Assembly (NCBI GenBank): GCA_900771065.1
Contig: CAAGMP010000219.1
Location: 1 to 6,929 of the forward strand
Direction: 5' to 3'
Source: an uncultured Acinetobacter sp.
Lineage (GTDB): Bacteria > Pseudomonadota > Gammaproteobacteria > Pseudomonadales > Moraxellaceae
Length of the DNA: 6,929 bases
Part shown: piece by piece, positions 6,102-6,929 of the stretch
Layout of the letters: every line of letters starts with the position of its first letter
Numbering within the stretch: the first letter of the stretch is position 1
Notes under the pieces: generated by a model
The model's input: only the letters and a program-made list of their open reading frames with translations
Databases searched by the model: none
What the model was told of the DNA's origin: nothing
Translations under genes and position numbers: made by a program

Positions 6102-6908
6102 AAAGTATGTTGATGTGTGGGCAAAATAATTTGCCTTTAGTTTTACGTCATTTATTGAAATTACGTCATGGTCAACTGATTTTCAAAGGCGTATGGAATG
6201 GAACAGTGGGGGAACCCAGTGATTTGCAAGCGGTTATACAAGTTCACGATAAACAATTGATGGATTTACTATTCCGCAATGGCGTTTTAGGTGCAGCAGA
6301 AGGGTTTATTCGCGGCTATTGGACAAGCGAAGACTTAGTGACGGTGGTACGTATTTTAGCGCGCAATCGAGAGATTTTAGATCGAATTAACCAAAATATT
6401 TTATCTAAAGCCAGCCAATTGGCTTTAAAAACATGGTATCGAACACGTAAAAACTCCATTGAAGGAAGTCGCAAAAATATTGCTGAACATTACGATTTAA
6501 GTAATGATTTCTTCAAATTATTTCTTGATCAAAGCATGATGTATTCTAGTGCTGTTTTTAAAGATGCAAATATGTCTTTGGAACAAGCTTCAGATTATAA
6601 AAAAGAATTAATTTGTCAAAAACTTCAATTACAACCGATGGATCATTTGGTTGAAATTGGTAGTGGTTGGGGTGGTTTTGCCATTTATGCGGCAAAAAAT
6701 TATGGTTGTAAAGTCACCACGATTACCATTTCACAAGCCCAATATGATGAAGCTGTTGCGCGTGTTCAAGCTGCAGGTTTAGCACATCGTGTTGATGTAC
6801 AGTTAAAAGATTATCGTTTATTGCAAGGTAAATTTGACAAACTGGTTTCAATTGAAATGATTGAAGCGGTGGGTGAGCAGTATTTATCGACTTATTTTCA
6901 ACAATGTC
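6098..6908 (+). CDS. Cyclopropane-fatty-acyl-phospholipid synthase-like SAM methyltransferase (3' end missing)
   Basis: The enzyme should transfer a methylene or methyl group from S-adenosylmethionine to the double bond of an unsaturated acyl chain. About 270 genuine residues are present of a usual ~400. The N-terminal helical part contains GAAEGFIRGYW (65-75). NIAEHYDLSNDFFKLFLD (127-144) and MMYSSAVF (147-154) form the lipid-side motif. VEIGSGWGGFAIYAA (185-199) is SAM motif I, ITISQAQYDEA (209-219) follows, and SIEMIEAVGEQY (251-262) carries the Glu equivalent to E. coli E239 (E256). Compared with E. coli Cfa from memory, Ser151 replaces Cys139 and EAVG replaces EHVG. The start is ATG 6098, overlapping the DUF1365 stop (ATGA), with AGGA (6083-6086) 11 bases upstream. 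The frame stays open to the window end, but bases from 6909 are adapter, so the seven last apparent residues (QIGRASC) are not protein. Confidence 0.92.
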
Positions 6909-6929
6909 AGATCGGAAGAGCGTCGTGTA
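6909..6929. other. Illumina TruSeq adapter sequence at the contig end (artefact)
   Basis: The last 21 bases begin AGATCGGAAGAGC, which is the common start of Illumina TruSeq adapters. They continue GTCGTGTA, which matches the read-2-side version base for base. The run ends exactly at the window end. This is untrimmed library sequence joined to a real read end and not biology. It breaks the methyltransferase gene after its codon 270. Confidence 0.97.

Noticed and set aside
6909..6929. Apparent final residues QIGRASC of the methyltransferase
   Set aside because: These codons are Illumina adapter sequence, not genomic DNA.
1..6929. CRISPR arrays, tRNA or rRNA genes, insertion sequences, attachment sites
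   Set aside because: No spaced direct repeats, tRNA-like cloverleaf, rRNA segments or transposase-like protein were seen on either strand.

Overview
This is an AT-rich bacterial fragment, most likely from a gammaproteobacterium of the Acinetobacter/Moraxellaceae type. I infer this from base composition, hairpins with a long A tract and T tract, and the recognised gene families. No marker gene is present, so the genus call comes from memory of such genomes and was not tested. All genes lie on the + strand.

Layout: (1) 1-826 is the C-terminal part of malate synthase G (glyoxylate shunt), closed by a textbook terminator. (2) 968-2545 is a membrane-bound diguanylate cyclase with a periplasmic Cache-type sensor and an intact GGEEF/RxxD output domain. 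(3) 2608-2856 is a small DUF2805/TIGR03643-type protein of unknown function, followed by a 3' region with a near-palindrome and a strong terminator. (4) 3056 to the right end is a tightly coupled four-gene operon: fatty-acyl desaturase, FAD-dependent oxidoreductase, DUF1365 protein, and a cyclopropane-fatty-acid-synthase-like SAM methyltransferase. The last three genes each start inside the stop codon of the gene before (GTGA, ATGA, ATGA). A 7-bp-arm inverted repeat sits just upstream of the operon's -10-like sequences.

Reading of the operon: the desaturase would make a cis double bond in an acyl chain. The methyltransferase could then methylate or cyclopropanate that bond, with the flavoprotein and DUF1365 protein finishing or supporting the chemistry. 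FAD/DUF1365/CFA-like sets are known to cluster in other bacteria, where related enzymes make branched, furan or cyclopropane fatty acids. The product here is unknown. The methyltransferase differs from E. coli Cfa at two recognisable active-site positions, so a product other than a plain cyclopropane is plausible.

Quality note: the last 21 bases (6909-6929) match the Illumina TruSeq adapter. The sequence is genuine only to about 6908. The final gene is cut there by the contig end, and its apparent last residues are artefact.
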